Positions 30,479 through 41,430 of a stretch of DNA of 64,000 bases are shown here, in pieces. The stretch lies in assembly GCA_016708785.1 (NCBI GenBank), contig JADJFC010000001.1, forward strand, positions 372,001 to 436,000. Direction: 5' to 3'. The notes under the pieces are model-generated. The model worked only from the letters and a program-made list of their open reading frames with translations. It made no database searches and had not been told where the DNA came from. The position numbers were made by a program, and so were the translations under genes. The first letter of the stretch is position 1. The number at the start of each line of letters is the position of its first letter. This stretch comes from Bacteroidota bacterium (lineage in GTDB: Bacteria > Bacteroidota > Bacteroidia > AKYH767-A > 2013-40CM-41-45).

Positions 30479-30538
30479 GATGATCACAATAGCATCATTG
30501 TGGTGAAAGTCACTATCTCTCAATCTACTAATCTGTTT

Positions 30539-33500
30539 ATGAACAAATTTTACTTATTTGCTCTCATTAGCTTTTGCGCGATTTCAGCCCAAGCACAATT
30601 TTTACCCGAATCTGATCCACATCGAGGAGTTTATCTCGATCATTTCTTACGCTTCTGGCCCGGAACTTCAAATGTGGACACCTCAAGATCGATCCTGGGA
30701 GTCGATAAAGACTTTGACGGAGTATTTGAAAAAGAAGATGCTGTTTTAAGATATGCATGTGAAAACCATATCACCTATTTGACTATGTACGATATGCACC
30801 GGACTATAGGAACAAGCAAATTGATCTGGAATGAAAACACCCATCAGTTTGAAAATCCCGAGAAACATCTTTGTCGTTTTATTGAAAAAGCACGAACATT
30901 ATATGGCGTCACTCAGATTGGAGCAGTTGGAGGTTCCACTAACTTTTTTGACAGCCTAAGTACTTTTCTAGATCGGTATCCGGTTACAGCTCCTATTCGA
31001 TTAAATGACGAAATTAAGTCCTCGCCGTATTTTAACAGCCGACTTGCTTCTGTCGAAACCAACTCTTATCCATCAAGAGAAGCCCAACAATCCGCAGAAT
31101 ACCTTAAACAATGTATTCGCATCATGAATTTTAATTCAACGAACAATTGTCAAAGCGATATTGATGTCATCAATGTTGAATACGAATTCTGGGGAGATTG
31201 CAGCGGAACTTTTACCGACTTCACTGAAATTGCTGAATCGATGAAGGCACTAAAGGATGATTACAACGCAACACATCCAAATAACCCAATGATCACAGAG
31301 GCATATCTTGCCTTCTTATATTATTGCGGGGCTCAACAAAGCCAAGTCACACAAACTATTGATGGTTGCAGTAATTGCTCACCGTGTTCCACATGTGCAA
31401 ATCCACACGAACCATTAATCGATAGAGTTCTCTATTCTGTGCTTCAAGGCAATCCGTATTATTTCTCTTTTGCTGACCAAAATTATTTCGAACAAGCAGT
31501 TACACAAGACAGCACAGACTTTCATCCGATGTTATATTCTGAATCGATGAATTTCGGTGGCGGATTCGATTTCTTTGGACCATGGTTCACACAAGCACCA
31601 ACAAATACGATTTTCTTTTCAGAAGAATACTATTTCTATCATTGGCTGATGATGTCAGGTTCTGCTTTAGGACAACCTAAACAAAATGATGTACAAAGCG
31701 GCGGTGTGCAATGGTTTTCACAATCATACATGGTTGGACATTTAGATCATCCAAGGATGATCCAAACTCCAGGTCCATTTTGCAGTAACGGCGACTCTAC
31801 CCTTATCACTTTAGATTATTATGGACCTGATGAACCAGGTACTGATTATACATTCTTTATAACCAGAGATTCGGATAGCACAATTGTTTATCCGCGTTCA
31901 GGAATCGAACAGACGGGAACTTCGATAAGTACAATTAGTAATCCGGCATATCGTTCAATCAATTTCAAAGATACTTTGATATTTCCAAAATGTTATTTAC
32001 CGGATGGAGAGTACACAGCAACTTTGAATTTAAATTATAATCACAGTACAGGTTGCAGTTATTCATCTTCGGCAAAGATCAGTATAAGCCCTCAACCTAA
32101 AATTGTATTAGTCGGCGATAGTGTCTTTTGTGAGGGGAATACAACATTTCTTACTGCACCAACAGGTGGATTTTATGCTTGGTATAAAAACGGAAGAATT
32201 ATTCCCGGTGCAAACATCAGTACTCTTTCAGTTGGCGAAGATGGCGACTATTATTGTATCGTAACAGGAACTACTTGCAATGGCACTTCAAATACGATCC
32301 ACATAACTGTTCATCCTAATCCAACAGCATCATTAAATGTAACCTGTAATGGCAATGGTACTTATACTTTGAAAACTGATCTTGAAGCAGCGAATGCAAG
32401 TTCAACTGATCAAACCGGAGCTTCCGGAGTTACATTCTTGTGGAGTACAGGTGAAATAACGGATCAGATCGTTCTTCCCATTCCGAGTTCTACTGACAGA
32501 ATTTATGTTACGATCACTGACAGATATACAGGCTGCACAAGATTAAGACATACTGCATTACTACCTGTACCAAATACATCCATTGTCCCGACGATCACTA
32601 TTAACACAGTACCATCTTCACCGTGTTCATCGGATGGCTCGATAACAGCAGTTGCAAATGGTGCTACCGGAACGACAGATTTTTTCTGGTCGAATGGCGC
32701 AACTACTGCAACAATAAGTAATTTGTCACCGGGAGTTTACTCATGTGTAATGACCATGTATGCAAATCCTTGTTCAGCAGAGGCGACAGTGACACTGGGA
32801 ACTTTACCAAGTACAGGCCCGACAATTACTCCAACAATCACCGATGCAAGTTGTGTGAACAGAAACGATGGCGCTATTTCACTTGCAATTTCAGGTGGCA
32901 ATCCACCATTTAGTTTCAACTGGAAAAATATCCCTAACGAAAATGGTTATAATCCATATTTTCAAAATCAAAGTCAGCTTTATTCAGGAACCTACACTTT
33001 GAATCTTACTGATAATAATGGATGCAATTTCACTTACAATTTCGATGTAAATTATCAAAACACGATTCCGATTGCTACCTATGTAACCACACCTGTTACC
33101 ACTTGCGGTACGAATAACAATGGCAGCGCAACAATAACAGTAACAAGTGGCAGTGGACCTTTCCAATACCTGTGGAATGATATCAATCAACAAACGACTG
33201 CAACGGCTAATAATCTTCCGGCGGGAACTGTTCAAGTTGAAATTACTAATTCAAATGGATGTGTTTCTATTTATAATGTAAGTGTTCCAACGCAACAAAT
33301 ATCGATGGCTTCTACTCTTCTGGATTCATCATCACTCACAACTACATGTGCAGGGATTTCAGATGCAAATATCTATTTAAATGTAACCGGAGGAATTGAA
33401 CCTTATAGTGTCAATTCACCATGGAGCATTGACTCCAATTTTATTTATGTAGAGAATTTATCTGATACTACACTTTCATTATTAATTACAGATGATAACG

Positions 33501-34039
33501 GATGCAATGTCCAACAAAATTTCACGATTACGGAGCCCATCTTTTCGCTATCGACAACATCAACGGCATCAACTTGTATTGGTTGTCCGAATGGTAAACT
33601 ACTAACTACGCCAAATGGTGGAGTACCGCCTTACACTTATCAATGGACGCCGGCAAATGGTACAATGGATGGAGACACTATTGTTGGACTTCTTTCCGGA
33701 GTTTATACGGTTTGTATTTCTGATGCGAATAATTGTTCGATTTGTGTAATTGATACAATTACAGAAGAACCCACAGCTATTTCTGGAAATGCTACAACAG
33801 AAGATATTATAATTTTCCCAAATCCTAATACAGGGGAATTTACAATAAAGTCAGAATTATTCATAACGAAAGTATATTCACTCCAAATCACAGATATTCA
33901 AGGACGAATTACATTTTTCAATTCCAAATTGAAAGAAGAGACTAATCAAATACGCTCTTTTCTGAACAAAGGTGTTTATATAGTAGTTATAACGTTTGAC
34001 AATCAAACAATTCTCAGAAAGCGGATTGTCATTATTTAG
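30539..34039 (+). CDS. Large T9SS cargo protein with unrecognised N-terminal domain and SprB-like repeats
   Basis: A 1166-residue secreted protein. The ATG at 30539 gives a signal peptide (ending SAQAQ); the in-frame TTG at 30476 overlaps the promoter. Residues about 20-420 form a domain I do not recognise, with RGVYLDHFLRFWPG, ITYLTMYDMHRTIG, DVINVEYEFWGDCSG and a cysteine cluster CSNCSPCSTC. A TIM-barrel-like hydrolase fold is possible but unproven. Then come Ig-like and SprB-type repeats (FFWSNGATTATISNLSPGVYSC; FNWKNIPNENGYNP; YLWNDINQQTTATANNLPAGT; YQWTPANG). The end is a type A sorting domain (IIFPNPNTGEFTI ... LRKRIVII). Predicted cell-surface protein. Confidence 0.88.
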   Translation: MNKFYLFALISFCAISAQAQFLPESDPHRGVYLDHFLRFWPGTSNVDTSRSILGVDKDFDGVFEKEDAVLRYACENHITYLTMYDMHRTIGTSKLIWNENTHQFENPEKHLCRFIEKARTLYGVTQIGAVGGSTNFFDSLSTFLDRYPVTAPIRLNDEIKSSPYFNSRLASVETNSYPSREAQQSAEYLKQCIRIMNFNSTNNCQSDIDVINVEYEFWGDCSGTFTDFTEIAESMKALKDDYNATHPNNPMITEAYLAFLYYCGAQQSQVTQTIDGCSNCSPCSTCANPHEPLIDRVLYSVLQGNPYYFSFADQNYFEQAVTQDSTDFHPMLYSESMNFGGGFDFFGPWFTQAPTNTIFFSEEYYFYHWLMMSGSALGQPKQNDVQSGGVQWFSQSYMVGHLDHPRMIQTPGPFCSNGDSTLITLDYYGPDEPGTDYTFFITRDSDSTIVYPRSGIEQTGTSISTISNPAYRSINFKDTLIFPKCYLPDGEYTATLNLNYNHSTGCSYSSSAKISISPQPKIVLVGDSVFCEGNTTFLTAPTGGFYAWYKNGRIIPGANISTLSVGEDGDYYCIVTGTTCNGTSNTIHITVHPNPTASLNVTCNGNGTYTLKTDLEAANASSTDQTGASGVTFLWSTGEITDQIVLPIPSSTDRIYVTITDRYTGCTRLRHTALLPVPNTSIVPTITINTVPSSPCSSDGSITAVANGATGTTDFFWSNGATTATISNLSPGVYSCVMTMYANPCSAEATVTLGTLPSTGPTITPTITDASCVNRNDGAISLAISGGNPPFSFNWKNIPNENGYNPYFQNQSQLYSGTYTLNLTDNNGCNFTYNFDVNYQNTIPIATYVTTPVTTCGTNNNGSATITVTSGSGPFQYLWNDINQQTTATANNLPAGTVQVEITNSNGCVSIYNVSVPTQQISMASTLLDSSSLTTTCAGISDANIYLNVTGGIEPYSVNSPWSIDSNFIYVENLSDTTLSLLITDDNGCNVQQNFTITEPIFSLSTTSTASTCIGCPNGKLLTTPNGGVPPYTYQWTPANGTMDGDTIVGLLSGVYTVCISDANNCSICVIDTITEEPTAISGNATTEDIIIFPNPNTGEFTIKSELFITKVYSLQITDIQGRITFFNSKLKEETNQIRSFLNKGVYIVVITFDNQTILRKRIVII

Positions 34040-34093
34040 TTCGTTCTTGAAAATAACAAGCATTTCTCTTAAACCAATCTACCACTTTCTTGT

Positions 34094-34101
34094 TACCTTT
34101 G
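34094..34101 (+). promoter_or_regulatory. -7 box TACCTTTG
   Basis: Exact TAnnTTTG match 20 bp before the ATG of the UbiD gene; no clear -33 element. Confidence 0.35.
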
Positions 34102-34120
34102 CAGACATTAACTAAACATT

Positions 34121-36016
34121 ATGTACCGCAATACTCAACATTGGATCAAAACGCTGGAAGAAAAGGCGAATTGGTCAGGATCAAAGAATACGTAAATCCT
34201 GAATTGGAAATTACTGAGATCACTGATCGAATCTCAAAGCAATATGGTCCGGCGCTTTTATTTGAGAATAACGGAACTAACTTTCCGCTTTTGATCAATT
34301 CCATGGGAACTGAACAAAGAATGGCTTGGGCTCTTGGAGTTGAAAAACTAGATCATGTTGCCGCAGAGATCGAGACGTTGATCAAACAACTTACCACTCC
34401 AAAAGACAGTATTCTCGATAAATTAAAAATGCTTCCTACTCTTGGTTCAATTGCTTCGTGGATGCCAAAAGTGGTCAGTGGAAAAGGAGAATGTCAGGAA
34501 GTAGTGCAAATGGATCCTGACATCACAAAATTTCCTGTACTAAAATGCTGGCCGGAAGATGGTGGACCGTTTTTAACTTTGCCTATCATACATACAAAAG
34601 ATCCGCTAACGGGTTTGCGAAATGTCGGACTTTACCGTATGCAGGTCTTCGATCCAAAAATGACAGGAATGCATTGGCACAGACATAAAGTTAGCGCACG
34701 TCATTTCAATGAATACAAAAAGCTAGGACAAAAAATGCCTGTTGCAGTGGCTCTTGGTGGTGACCCTGTTTATGCATATTCCGCTACTGCTCCTCTACCC
34801 GATGGAGTTGATGAATATATGTTAGCCGGATTTATCCGCAAGAAAAAAAGTTGAACTCGTTCAATGTCTTACACAAGATGTACAAGTGCCGGCTGATGCA
34901 GATATTATCATTGAAGGTTATGTAGACCCAAGTGAAGATTATATTCTTGAAGGTCCATTCGGTGATCATACCGGCTACTACTCGCTTGCAGATCTGTATC
35001 CGCGTTTTCATATCACATGTATTACCCATCGTAAGAACGCTGTCTATCCTGCAACTATTGTTGGCATTCCACCGCAAGAAGATGCATGGATCGGTAAAGC
35101 AACGGAAAGAATTTTCTTAGTGCCGATTAAAATGACAATGGTTCCTGAGATCGTCGATATGGTATTGCCTGTAGAAGGCGTATTTCATAATCTTGTAATT
35201 GTAAAGATAAATAAGGATTATCCCGGACAAGCAAGTAAAGTAATGCATAGTCTTTGGGGTGCCGGACAAATGATGTTCACCAAGATGATGGTTGTTGTAG
35301 ATGGCGATGTAAATATTCATGACAATGCAGCTGTTGCTAAATATGTCAGCGAAAATTTTGATCCTGCTCATGATATCCATTTTACGCAAGGTCCGGTCGA
35401 TGTTCTTGATCACAGTTGTTCAGTAATGGCATTTGGTGGAAAGATCGGCATCGACGGAACAAAGAAAACGCATGAAGAACTTTCAGGAAGAGTGCCCTTC
35501 AACAAATCCGATTCTACTGCATTAAATATTGCAGAGATAATTCGCGAATTTCCGGAGATCAAAGCCATCAATGATAAAGTTATGCGTGCCGGAATTTCAA
35601 TTCTGTTTTTATCTATAGAGAAAAACAGAAAAAACCATGTGAAAGAAATTTCGAAGATACTTTTAGCACGAAAAGACTTTTCAGGAATAAAAATCATTGT
35701 ATTCCTCGAACACACTTTTGATATTAGCGATACTGCCGATGCAGTATGGAGATTTGCAAACAACGTAGATCCGAAACGAGATCACTTGCTGGTGGAAGAT
35801 GAAGCCGGTGTCACTCACCTATCACTCGATGGAACTCGTAAAACAAAAGAATTCGACAACTTCGATCGCGACTGGCCAAACATTCTGGCATCTGACGATA
35901 AAACCATTGCACGAATTGATGAGATCTGGGATAAACTTGGCCTAGGGAAGTTTATTGAATCGCCTTCGAAGAAGTATAGAGAGCATTTGTACGAAGGTGG
36001 TGCAGTGGCGAAATAA
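34121..36016 (+). CDS. UbiD family decarboxylase, two frameshifts
   Basis: About 631 residues once joined. The family N terminus MYRNTQHWIKTLEEKGELVRIKE appears only when one A is added to the run 34161-34164; a second lesion, one extra A at 34843-34849, splits the middle at FIRKKKVELVQC. Blocks seen: LLFENNGTNFPLLINSMGTEQRMAWALG, KFPVLKCWPEDGGPF, GMHWHRHKVSARHFNEY and GDHTGYYS. UbiD enzymes use prenylated FMN (made by UbiX) to decarboxylate aromatic acids; in Bacteroidota this type is usually assigned to menaquinone synthesis. No ubiX gene is in the window. Confidence 0.9.
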
Positions 36017-36023
36017 TAAATCC

Positions 36024-37911
36024 TTATTTCTTGTATGGATCATGTGCCGTTCGCACAATTAATTTAAAGTCGTCGATGCGAAATTTTTCGCCTCCGGGAT
36101 TATAAAAATAAGCAGTCAGCTTATCGCCTTTATTTACTTTACGTGGAAATTCACCGCAAGTCATGATCGTGTACCACTTCCCTCCTTCTCTGCAATAATC
36201 AGTAAAGATTGAATTATGATATTGATACGAATGCGTTGAATCATCGAATGCAATAACAAGCGAAGCCTTTTCCGGCATTTTATCAAAATAAACTTTTGCA
36301 GAGAAGGTTGCATATCTGACATCAGAATCCGGAATCTCATCTATACTTTGCTTTACTGAAGTACTGAATAATTTTGTGCTATCCATCCACTCAGAATTTC
36401 TTCCTGAATAAGAAATTTCACTATTTGCATTCGCCGGATTTACATCTCCTAAATCATAATTATTGAAATAGGTATAGATCACGCTATCTGCTTTCACTCC
36501 ACCTTCAGTTTTTGAATACAGATATGAAGTGGCATTGAAATAGATCTTCTTACTTTTCAAAAACGGATACTTAGTTTGAATCACTTCCTGAATTTCATAT
36601 GGATGAAAACTATTTGTCCATGCAAAACCAAATTCATCGGCAGTGCAGGTGTCAACAATTTGCAGCAATCGTGCATAGTCTTTTGGACCTTCCAGTTTAA
36701 AAATGATCTTGCGTGGCTTTGTATCCAGTTTGGTATAGTAATAATCAAAATAAGCCGTATTGATCACATTCACAACAACAGGAACATTTTCAGGAAACTC
36801 ATTTACATCCTCAGCAATCTCTTTAAATACGCCAAAGTGATTCTTTGAATAAAATCCAGAAGCTATCAAACTATACAATCCAACCACTAAAAATACACTG
36901 ATCACAACTACCTGATGATTCATCAAAATTCTAGGTGTAAACGAAAAAATGAAAATGAAAACAAATGGTAATACAAATAACAACGTAGAGAACTGAATCA
37001 CCGGATGTCCTAGTACAGAATAAAGATAAGCCAGCAAGAACACAAACGTAAACCAGAAAATAGAAAGAAATCTCCACCGCCAGGTATTAACCGATTGAAC
37101 AGGGTAAATAATCCCCAACACCAACCAAATTACAGTTATTCCCAATAACCAAAACGAATTATTGAATATAGTAAAAAGAAATCTAACAAAATGTTTTTTC
37201 AGGCGGAGCCAACCAACCTCCTATATCACCTGTCTTCATTTGTTCCTGAAAGATCCTTAACTCCGGAATAAAAGACACTAATGCTACTATTCCACCGATC
37301 AGATAAACTTTCAAATCGATTTTTTTAACAAAAAACAATCCGCTAAGTCCAAGTATCCCTGCAAATGCAAAACTGAAATAATGATTATGAATACATAAAA
37401 TCGAACCGATCAACCATACCCACCAATACTTCATCTTTCTTGTTCCTTCTTCATTGAACAAGAAATAAGTCCAACCGTAAGTTGCCAGTAAACAAAAGAA
37501 CATCCCTGTACTGTACATTCTTGCTATCTGTGTGTATTGCAAAACTAAAGAGCAAGTTGTGAAGGCAATTACAGAAAGCAATCCAACAAATTCATTGTAC
37601 CACTTTTTACAGATCTGATACAACAAGATCGTTGAAGCGAAAGCACATAAAACAAATGGCAATCGAAGAAGAAAAGCGTTGTCGCCAAAAATTTTGATCC
37701 AGTAATAAATAAATGCCTGTATTCCTGCCGGGTGATAATCAATGTAAACACCATTAACGATCATTTCAGAAAACGTATCGTACCTGGCGCGTGTTATCGC
37801 ACTTAATTCATCATTCGAAAGCGATAGTTCTTTCAAATTGATAAAATGAAGCACAAACGAGATCGCCAAAATAAATATCAGCAAAAACGTATTACGATTC
37901 TTAAGATTCAT
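36024..37911 (-). CDS. GT39-like membrane glycosyltransferase, one frameshift
   Basis: About 628 residues once joined. The frame breaks at a T6 run on the plus strand (37194-37199); removing one base joins GWLAPPEKHFVRF. The N-terminal half has about nine membrane helices, the acidic loop motif SLSNDELSAITRARYD and the HPAGIQAFIYYW pattern of dolichyl-phosphate-mannose transferase-like (GT-C, ArnT/PMT) proteins. The C-terminal half is an extracytoplasmic domain. It probably transfers a sugar from a polyprenyl-phosphate donor outside the cytoplasmic membrane; acceptor unknown. It is convergent with the UbiD gene with only 7 bp between stops. Confidence 0.82.
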
Positions 37912-37925
37912 TACGAAATATCAAA

Positions 37926-38717
37926 TTATTTTTTTGACCGCTGACGAATGGCTTCATACAACATTACACCACATGCAACAGAAACATTCAGCGATGAGAT
38001 GGTACCTGACAGCGGAATGCGTACTAATTCATCAGCACTTCTAATCAAGTCATTGCTTACTCCATCTTCTTCAGAACCCATGATTATTGCAAGTGGTCCG
38101 CTGAAATCTGATTTGAAATAGTCTTCAGTTCCCTTTTCGCTGGCAGCTATAACTCGAATACCACTACCCTGCAAATACTCAACTGTTCGTTTAAGATTCG
38201 TTTCCCGACAAATAGGAATTTTATTCAAAGCTCCGGCTGAAGTTTTAATTGCATCAGCAGTAACCTGAGCAGCTCCGCGGGCAGGGATCACAATTGCATG
38301 TACACCCGAACATTCAGCTGTTCTTGCTATCGCTCCAAAATTCCTGACATCAGTGATCCTGTCAAGTATCAAAATTAAAGGCACTTCACCCTTCTCAAAA
38401 ACAAAGGGGACAATATCAGCTACAGAATGGTAGGTGATTGAAGAAATGTAACACACAACATCCTGGTGATTATTTCGTGTGATGCGATGCAATTTTTCGA
38501 TCGGCACTTCTGTCCAGGGAATATTTTTCTCTTTCAAAAGCTCCTTAAGTTCTCCCATCAATTCTCCTTTAGCTCCACGACATATAAACATCCGATCTAC
38601 TTCTTTTCCGGCATGAATCGCTTCCATGATTGGACGAATTCCGTAGATCAACTGATTGTCTTCTTTTGGCTCTGGGCGACGGTTACGAAAACTACCTTTG
38701 TTGTTATTGTTGTACAT
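37926..38717 (-). CDS. rlmB: 23S rRNA (guanosine-2'-O)-methyltransferase RlmB
   Basis: A 263-residue SpoU/TrmH-type SPOUT methyltransferase. An N-terminal substrate-binding domain (LIYGIRPIMEAI) is followed by the SPOUT domain with motif 1 ILDRITDVRNFGAIARTAE, motif 2 IIMGSEEDGVS and motif 3 IPLSGTISSLNVSVACGVMLYE, which form the trefoil knot that binds SAM. By homology it methylates G2251 (E. coli numbering) of 23S rRNA. The extreme N terminus is Asn/Arg-rich and low-complexity. Confidence 0.92.
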   Translation of the reverse strand: MYNNNNKGSFRNRRPEPKEDNQLIYGIRPIMEAIHAGKEVDRMFICRGAKGELMGELKELLKEKNIPWTEVPIEKLHRITRNNHQDVVCYISSITYHSVADIVPFVFEKGEVPLILILDRITDVRNFGAIARTAECSGVHAIVIPARGAAQVTADAIKTSAGALNKIPICRETNLKRTVEYLQGSGIRVIAASEKGTEDYFKSDFSGPLAIIMGSEEDGVSNDLIRSADELVRIPLSGTISSLNVSVACGVMLYEAIRQRSKK

Positions 38718-38730
38718 TATTTATATAATT

Positions 38731-39993
38731 CTAATTGTAACTATTATATGCTCTGCCTTGTCTCCATGTCTCTACTGCACGATACCAATTACTTTCATAG
38801 ATTGGTGCTCTTGACAAAGTCATATCATTAGGCGTAAACGGATTGATAACTTTTGTGAAGAAAAAATTCAATGCTAAAGTACTGTTTGGCGTTCCATAGA
38901 TCCAGGTCTCTGACTCTGCACTAAGATACAAGGTTGAAGGCGCACCAAAGATCACATAGATCATTCCTCTGTCTGTCCGCCATCCTTCAGTATATGATGT
39001 AAAATATTTATTCGCATCCTGAACTCGTCCATAATATTTTCTGATCAAAGCTCTTGTTTTCTCTTCTGATCCACCACGAGCTAACCAGAAATTATCTACT
39101 GCCGCTTTCAAATTGACAGACTTCCGCATTTCTTCAAATTCCTTTTTTGATGTAAGATATCGCATTGACTCTAAAAGATGTTGCGGAGTTGAGACATTGG
39201 GAAATCCGGGTTCGAACCTGTAAATGGTGGCACCGCCTTTTTTTGTCGTATCCGGCTGCAAATGATAAAAACCGGGTTCCGGAAAGACTATCGGGAAAGA
39301 ATCATTTACACTAACTTGAAAAACACTATCAGGAGTGTAATCGAATTCTGACTTTATATCAAATGAAAATGGAGGAGCTGGAAGAGAAAAATTTCGCTTG
39401 TAATATTTACACCACATTGTTTTTACAGCAGGGTCCTTAAAAGCAATATTTAAACTATCAGAAATATTACCATAATTGTCAAACAATATTTCATTTCTTC
39501 TATTCGTAAACAGGAAATCATTTCGTGTTGCCTGATTGTCAATTTCAAGCGGAACAAAATAATCTTCATATGCACCTTTATTGAGATCATATAGAACAAC
39601 TCTAAGCATTAGATCTCCAACTTGCTTAGTAGGCAAATTCAAATTCACAATTTTCGCTACTGATTTATCCAGAATGTCAAAGGTAAAAACAGATGATGTG
39701 CTATCTAAAACTCTGGTATCATCGTATGAACGAACAACTTCTAATACAACTTTTAAAAAAGACTTGAATCCTTCATCACTCTGACGAACGTACAAAAATT
39801 CTGCAGGAATCACTTTTACAAATAATTGAATAGAAGAATCTCTTTGATTCCAAGCACTAAATTCAGGGTGATAAATGTTATCGGTTGGCTTGTAAAAAGA
39901 AGCCATATTTTTTGTACTCAAATCTCGTGACGTATAACACGACACATTGAGTAGTACAATGATTAAAACTGATATATATCTTTTGAGAATCAT
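38731..39993 (-). CDS. GWxTD domain lipoprotein
   Basis: A 420-residue protein with a lipoprotein signal (LLNVSC, Cys19). The C-terminal GWxTD domain shows the namesake motif GWRTDRGMIYVIFGAP, preceded by KKEFEEMRKSVNLKAAVDNFWLARGG and followed by ESETWIYG. Such proteins are common in Bacteroidota and some other phyla; function is not established, though a role in gliding or the cell envelope has been proposed. Its ATG overlaps the stop of rmuC by 4 bp, so the two are translationally coupled. Confidence 0.88.
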   Translation of the reverse strand: MILKRYISVLIIVLLNVSCYTSRDLSTKNMASFYKPTDNIYHPEFSAWNQRDSSIQLFVKVIPAEFLYVRQSDEGFKSFLKVVLEVVRSYDDTRVLDSTSSVFTFDILDKSVAKIVNLNLPTKQVGDLMLRVVLYDLNKGAYEDYFVPLEIDNQATRNDFLFTNRRNEILFDNYGNISDSLNIAFKDPAVKTMWCKYYKRNFSLPAPPFSFDIKSEFDYTPDSVFQVSVNDSFPIVFPEPGFYHLQPDTTKKGGATIYRFEPGFPNVSTPQHLLESMRYLTSKKEFEEMRKSVNLKAAVDNFWLARGGSEEKTRALIRKYYGRVQDANKYFTSYTEGWRTDRGMIYVIFGAPSTLYLSAESETWIYGTPNSTLALNFFFTKVINPFTPNDMTLSRAPIYESNWYRAVETWRQGRAYNSYN

Positions 39994-41327
39994 TCTTCGC
40001 TAATGCTTTCTTCTGCTTTTTCCAGAATAGCAGCAGGTAGATCTTTTGTGGATTTAGCACCAAGTTTTTTCAAGTCTTCCACTCGCTTCACCAGGTTTCC
40101 ATTGCCGGATGACAATTTATTCATCGCTTCACCATATGACTTCTTTGCTGCATCCATTTTCAATCCCACATCAATCAAATCATCGACGAAATTCTTAAAC
40201 TTATCGTACAACGCTCCGCCTTGTCTTGCGATCTCAATTGCATTACGAGTTTGTCTTTCTTGTTTCCAAATGGAAGAAATAGTTTTCATAGTAGCAAGTA
40301 ACGTCGACGGACTCACTATAACGATCTTTCTATCCCATGCAAATGTGAACAATTCGTTATCAGCCTGTACAGCTAATCCAAATGAGGACTCGATAGGCAT
40401 AAACAATAATACGAAATCCGGTGTATCGATGCCATTAGATGTTTGATAATTCTTCTCACTCAATCCTTTGATATGTGAACGAACTGAAAGAATGTGATCT
40501 TTCAAATACTTTTCACGATCATCATCATTATCGGCATTTACCATAGCATCATATGCCACTAAACTAACTTTCGAATCAATAACGATGTGTTTATTGTCAG
40601 GCAAATTGATAATTACATCCGGCTGAATTCTTCTGCCCTCTTCATTAGTTGTATTGAACTGAACTTCGTATTCAGAACCTTTCGCTAATCCGGATCTTTC
40701 GAGAATCCTTTCCAGAATTACTTCACCCCAGTTACCTTGTTTTTTGGAATCACCTTTAAGAGCTCTGGCCAGATTATTTGCTTCGTCGGAGATTTGCTTA
40801 TTCAATTCGATTAGATTCTTTATTTCACCTTTCAAAGTGTGGCGCTCAGCAGATTCAATCTTGTATGATTGTTCTACCTTTTGTTCAAAGTCCTTTATTT
40901 TTTCACGAAGAGGAGTTAAAATAACATCTAAATTACTTCGGTTCTGCTCGACGAATTTTAAACTTTTTTCTTCCAGAATTTTGGATGACAAATTCTCAAA
41001 CTCCATGGTAAATTTCTTCTGAAGATTCTCAATATCTGCCTTTTGGTTTTCCAGTTTGTCCAGATAGTTATTGACCATTTCTTGCTTTGTAGCCAGATTT
41101 GAGCTCAATGATATGATCTGCTCTCTTTCCTTTGAAAGCACTTCTTCCAGGTTCCTTTGTTGAAGGAGCATTTGTTGAATCCTGTCAGATAAGACACTTT
41201 TTTCCTTCTCGAGGTCATTAATCTTTAGCTGAAATTCTTTTTCTACTGTACTGGGTTTATTTTTAATGAAAAAATAAGTCACGAAGGCTCCAAGCAGCAA
41301 TCCGACAAATAAAAAGACAATCTCCAT
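39990..41327 (-). CDS. rmuC: DNA recombination protein RmuC
   Basis: A 445-residue protein: N-terminal membrane anchor (about 1-20), a long coiled coil (about 25-190), and the nuclease-like RmuC domain with GNWGEVILERILERSGL, QPDVIINLPDNKHIVIDSKVSLVAYD, DFVLLFMPIESSF and SPSTLLATMKTI. The family is thought to limit DNA inversions or act on recombination intermediates; its fold is related to restriction-type nucleases. Length matches the family. Confidence 0.92.
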   Translation of the reverse strand: MEIVFLFVGLLLGAFVTYFFIKNKPSTVEKEFQLKINDLEKEKSVLSDRIQQMLLQQRNLEEVLSKEREQIISLSSNLATKQEMVNNYLDKLENQKADIENLQKKFTMEFENLSSKILEEKSLKFVEQNRSNLDVILTPLREKIKDFEQKVEQSYKIESAERHTLKGEIKNLIELNKQISDEANNLARALKGDSKKQGNWGEVILERILERSGLAKGSEYEVQFNTTNEEGRRIQPDVIINLPDNKHIVIDSKVSLVAYDAMVNADNDDDREKYLKDHILSVRSHIKGLSEKNYQTSNGIDTPDFVLLFMPIESSFGLAVQADNELFTFAWDRKIVIVSPSTLLATMKTISSIWKQERQTRNAIEIARQGGALYDKFKNFVDDLIDVGLKMDAAKKSYGEAMNKLSSGNGNLVKRVEDLKKLGAKSTKDLPAAILEKAEESISEE

Positions 41328-41430
41328 ACAATGAGGCGTTTAAAATAGTAATTAGGGAATGTATATCTCCTTGTTGTTTGTAAATTTACAAATAAATTCT
41401 TGCCTAAATCGTTAGAATTTAACCTTGTTT

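Noticed and set aside
30476..30538. Upstream TTG start extending the large T9SS protein by 21 residues
   Set aside because: The extension overlaps the -7 promoter box and would place the signal peptide inside the protein.
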